Assembly (NCBI GenBank): GCA_034509425.1 | Contig: JAVTVJ010000788.1 | Span: 434,001 to 498,000, forward strand | Length of the DNA stretch: 64,000 nt | Reading direction: 5' to 3' | Source of the DNA: Eopsaltria australis | Taxonomy: Eukaryota > Chordata > Aves > Passeriformes > Petroicidae | Part shown: in pieces, positions 56,201 through 64,000 of the stretch | Layout: every line of letters begins with the position of its first letter | Position numbering within the stretch: the first letter of the stretch is position 1 | The notes under the pieces: generated by a model | What the model saw: the letters and a program-made list of their open reading frames with translations, nothing else | What the model was told of the DNA's origin: nothing | Database searches by the model: none | Translations under genes and position numbers: made by a program

Positions 56201-57858
56201 CCAAAGGAACTTGGCTACTGGCAGTGATCAGACTGTGAATGTGGAATCAAGTTCTTTACCTTTGTCCATTATCTCTTAGCTTCTGGATATCATATAGTTA
56301 AGCATTATTTGGTTGCTTCCAGGTTTTAGCTTTATGTTTCTATTAGCAGTCCATCATCTAAATATATATATAGGAATAACTAGTGATAAAGACCTTTACT
56401 TTTGCACCCTGTCTTGTTTATTTTTATTAATATGTATTTTTATTATTAGATTGCAGCTGTCCTTCATAGTAGGGAATAAGTAACTGCTTGTGATGCTGAA
56501 CTGATTTTTTGTTGCCTTTGTGCTATGTTTATATTTCAAATGAATGCTCAGAAAGCTTAACTTACTTTTTTCCACTTTTGCTGTTCCTTTGGGCAAAAAA
56601 GAAATGTTAAAAATTGTCATGTTTCACTTGTTCCCTTGTAACAGAATTTTGCCTGCATGCCTTCATCTTCTGTGGCTCTTGGTGATAGCTTCAGTATTAA
56701 TTAGAAAAATCTGTTTGTCACAAACATTAAGAAGTTAGGACTTTTTTCTAGCTGTTCTTGTCTTTGCTAAAATGAGGTAATAATCCTTTCAGTGCAAGTA
56801 ATCCTCTTTACTAAACAGTACTTGGATGCCATTTGGCAACATTGCAGTGAAAATAAAATTCTTTTCCTTCCAATTTAGAAAATCTGTAGTATTGTATTTG
56901 TCAAGAAAATAGTAGTGTCAAGCTTGGTATGAATGCTGTAATTCAGTAATTACATTTGCATAGAAAAATTTCTCCTGCTGTTCAGCTGGTTGTGCTTCCC
57001 ATCCTTCCTTTTTTATCCAGATTTATTGGTGGTTTTATTCGGTGATTATAGTCAAAAGGGGAGCGGTATTTCCTAAGTGAGTCAAAGAAATGTACAAATT
57101 TTTATTAGTCAAAGGAAGGTTTATACCTTTGTTCAGATATACACATTAGAATGCATGTACCATTATATATTTTTATATTATTATACATTACAGTATGTAT
57201 TTTTATTACCTTGCAAACCTTAATTCCTTGATTAATTCTTGCATTTCAACAAGACTAGCAACAAAACAACCATTTACCAACCAGGCCATAAATTTGTAAA
57301 GTAATTTGAATTCCAGTCTGCTGAAGCATTTTGCTTTAGTTATATTTGTAAAGGTTTTTTGTGGTGGTGGTGGTTGTGTCTGTCTTTTTATTGTGTTATG
57401 ATGAAGTAGGAAACACAGCAGCAGCTTTAAAAAGTTTTTCCAAATGGCAACTTCTTGGAAAAGTCTAAGATCTACTGAGACTGGGAGGAGTCACCTTATT
57501 CTGCCTTTGGTCATCAGTGTTTGTAGGAGATGAAGGAGGATGAGCTGTACTTATTTTCCATCTGTAATTTCTGTGTTTCTAATGGTGTATGAAAAACTGC
57601 CCCATAGTTTTCTGTGTGCTTCAGCAAAGCACTTGTGGGGTAGTGTTGGTTGGTTGTGACTGCATACTTCTAGTGCTTGAAGGGAAGAGTTTCTTAATGT
57701 AAAGTACTGAATATCACTTCTGGTTACTATCAAGGTACTACGAAATTTTTAAACAACTATTTTAATATTATTTAACTATTTTAATAAGTAGAAAGAAAAC
57801 TAATTAATATTTAAAGAAATAGCCCCTAGAAATTAAGTATTTTTAATTCTTTCTTCAG
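53261..57858 (+). other. ARID2: ARID2 intron, 4598 bp
   Basis: GT-AG intron (gtaatt...cttcag), phase 0. AT-rich, with a T-rich and pyrimidine-rich region at about 55080-56030 that generates a hydrophobic 101-codon chance frame (55690-55995). A CTCF-core match is entered separately. A gtggtggtggtgg tract lies near 57361. No gene or clear transposon seen. Confidence 0.92.
53734..53745 (+). promoter_or_regulatory. Candidate CTCF core motif (12/12)
   Basis: ccactagagggc fits the published CTCF core CCASYAGRKGGC at every position. It lies inside an ARID2 intron about 475 bp after an exon. One core match in this much sequence can be chance, so occupancy is unproven. Confidence 0.45.
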
Positions 57859-57925
57859 TTTTGGAAGGATATTGTTGAGGATATTGAAGTTCGTGATCTA
57901 ATTTCTGACAGAAGCAAATCTCAAG
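57859..57925 (+). CDS. ARID2: ARID2 coding exon, 67 nt, probably exon 7
   Basis: The exon lies between ttcttcag (ends 57858) and gtgaga (57926). It enters in phase 0 and leaves in phase 1. The peptide [20 protein letters not shown], then SQ, matches vertebrate ARID2 with Glu and Ile substitutions in the DIVEDIEV segment. Approximate residues are 236-257. It is separated from the next exon by only 84 bp. The two together are 318 nt, so they could be included or skipped as a frame-neutral pair. Confidence 0.96.
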
Positions 57926-59352
<1,427 letters not shown>

Positions 59353-59449
59353 CTTCTTTTGGATCCTGTTGATTTCAAAACTACTCATCTAATGTTCCAC
59401 ACTGTTACAAAATGCCTCATGTCAAGGGATAGATTTTTAAAAATGAGAG
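59353..59449 (+). CDS. ARID2: ARID2 coding exon, 97 nt, probably exon 9
   Basis: The exon lies between ctcatcag (ends 59352) and gtaaga (59450). It enters in phase 0 and leaves in phase 1 (split Gly). It encodes [20 protein letters not shown], then [12 protein letters not shown], identical as far as I can recall to other vertebrate ARID2 proteins. Approximate residues are 342-374, in the armadillo-like region. The flanking intron downstream is only 80 bp. Confidence 0.97.
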
Positions 59450-60091
<642 letters not shown>

Positions 60092-60259
60092 ATACATTAG
60101 TATGTCTGGTTTCTATGGACATCCAGATGTTTGGACCTGATGCACTTACTGCTGTAAAGCTCATTGAACATCAGTGTGTTAGCCAGCAAGGAATACTTGA
60201 TGTAAGACCACAGCTCATGGATCATGGTTCCTCACAGGCCCATGCAACAGGTGTCCCAC
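60092..60259 (+). CDS. ARID2: ARID2 coding exon with divergent linker, probably exon 11
   Basis: This 168-nt exon lies between actttag (ends 60091) and gtgagt (60260), phase 1 at both ends. Its first half, TLVCLVSMDIQMFGPDALTA followed by VKLIEH, closes the armadillo-like region and is conserved. The second half, QCVSQQGILDVRPQLMDHGS followed by SQAHATGVP, is a polar and probably disordered linker that clearly differs from the mammalian sequence as I recall it. With the start of the next exon it appears about two residues shorter than human. Approximate residues are 444-500. This is the least conserved coding stretch in the window. Confidence 0.94.

Positions 60260-64000
<3,741 letters not shown>

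Overview
The window is nuclear DNA of a vertebrate, most likely a bird. It holds the middle of one protein-coding gene on the + strand: ARID2 (BAF200), the AT-rich-interaction-domain and RFX-domain subunit of the PBAF (SWI/SNF-B) chromatin-remodelling complex. Ten coding exons with canonical GT-AG borders lie between 49267 and 63706. Joined in phase they give 1425 nt of uninterrupted reading frame, 474 whole codons plus a split codon at each end, running from the C-terminal edge of the ARID domain through the helical armadillo-like region into the RFX-type winged-helix domain. The first exons (start codon, most of ARID) lie upstream of the window. The rest of RFX, the long Gln-rich region and the C2H2 zinc fingers lie downstream.

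Layout: 1-49266 is one large intron (at least 49 kb, probably intron 3 in human numbering), AT-rich, without a convincing independent gene on either strand. It contains two eroded CR1-type LINE remnants (about 27090-27485, sense; about 37597-37755, antisense). It also contains a perfect 18-bp hairpin at 25831-25870, several small tandem duplications, simple repeats, and stretches that keep CpG dinucleotides and look like candidate conserved regulatory elements (32741-33130, 40850-41060, 43985-44700). From 49267 on, exons of 67-251 nt alternate with introns of 80 to about 4600 bp, two of them very short (84 and 80 bp).

The bird assignment is an inference. It rests on near-identity of the protein to vertebrate ARID2, very few recognisable interspersed repeats in 64 kb, the CR1 type of those seen, and no mammalian-style SINEs. 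A turtle or crocodilian cannot be excluded. The many short ORFs on both strands outside the exons are chance frames in AT-rich intron DNA. I found no new multi-gene system. The points most worth a second look are the hairpin, the CpG-retaining intronic blocks, a perfect CTCF-core match inside ARID2, and the divergent linker before the RFX domain.
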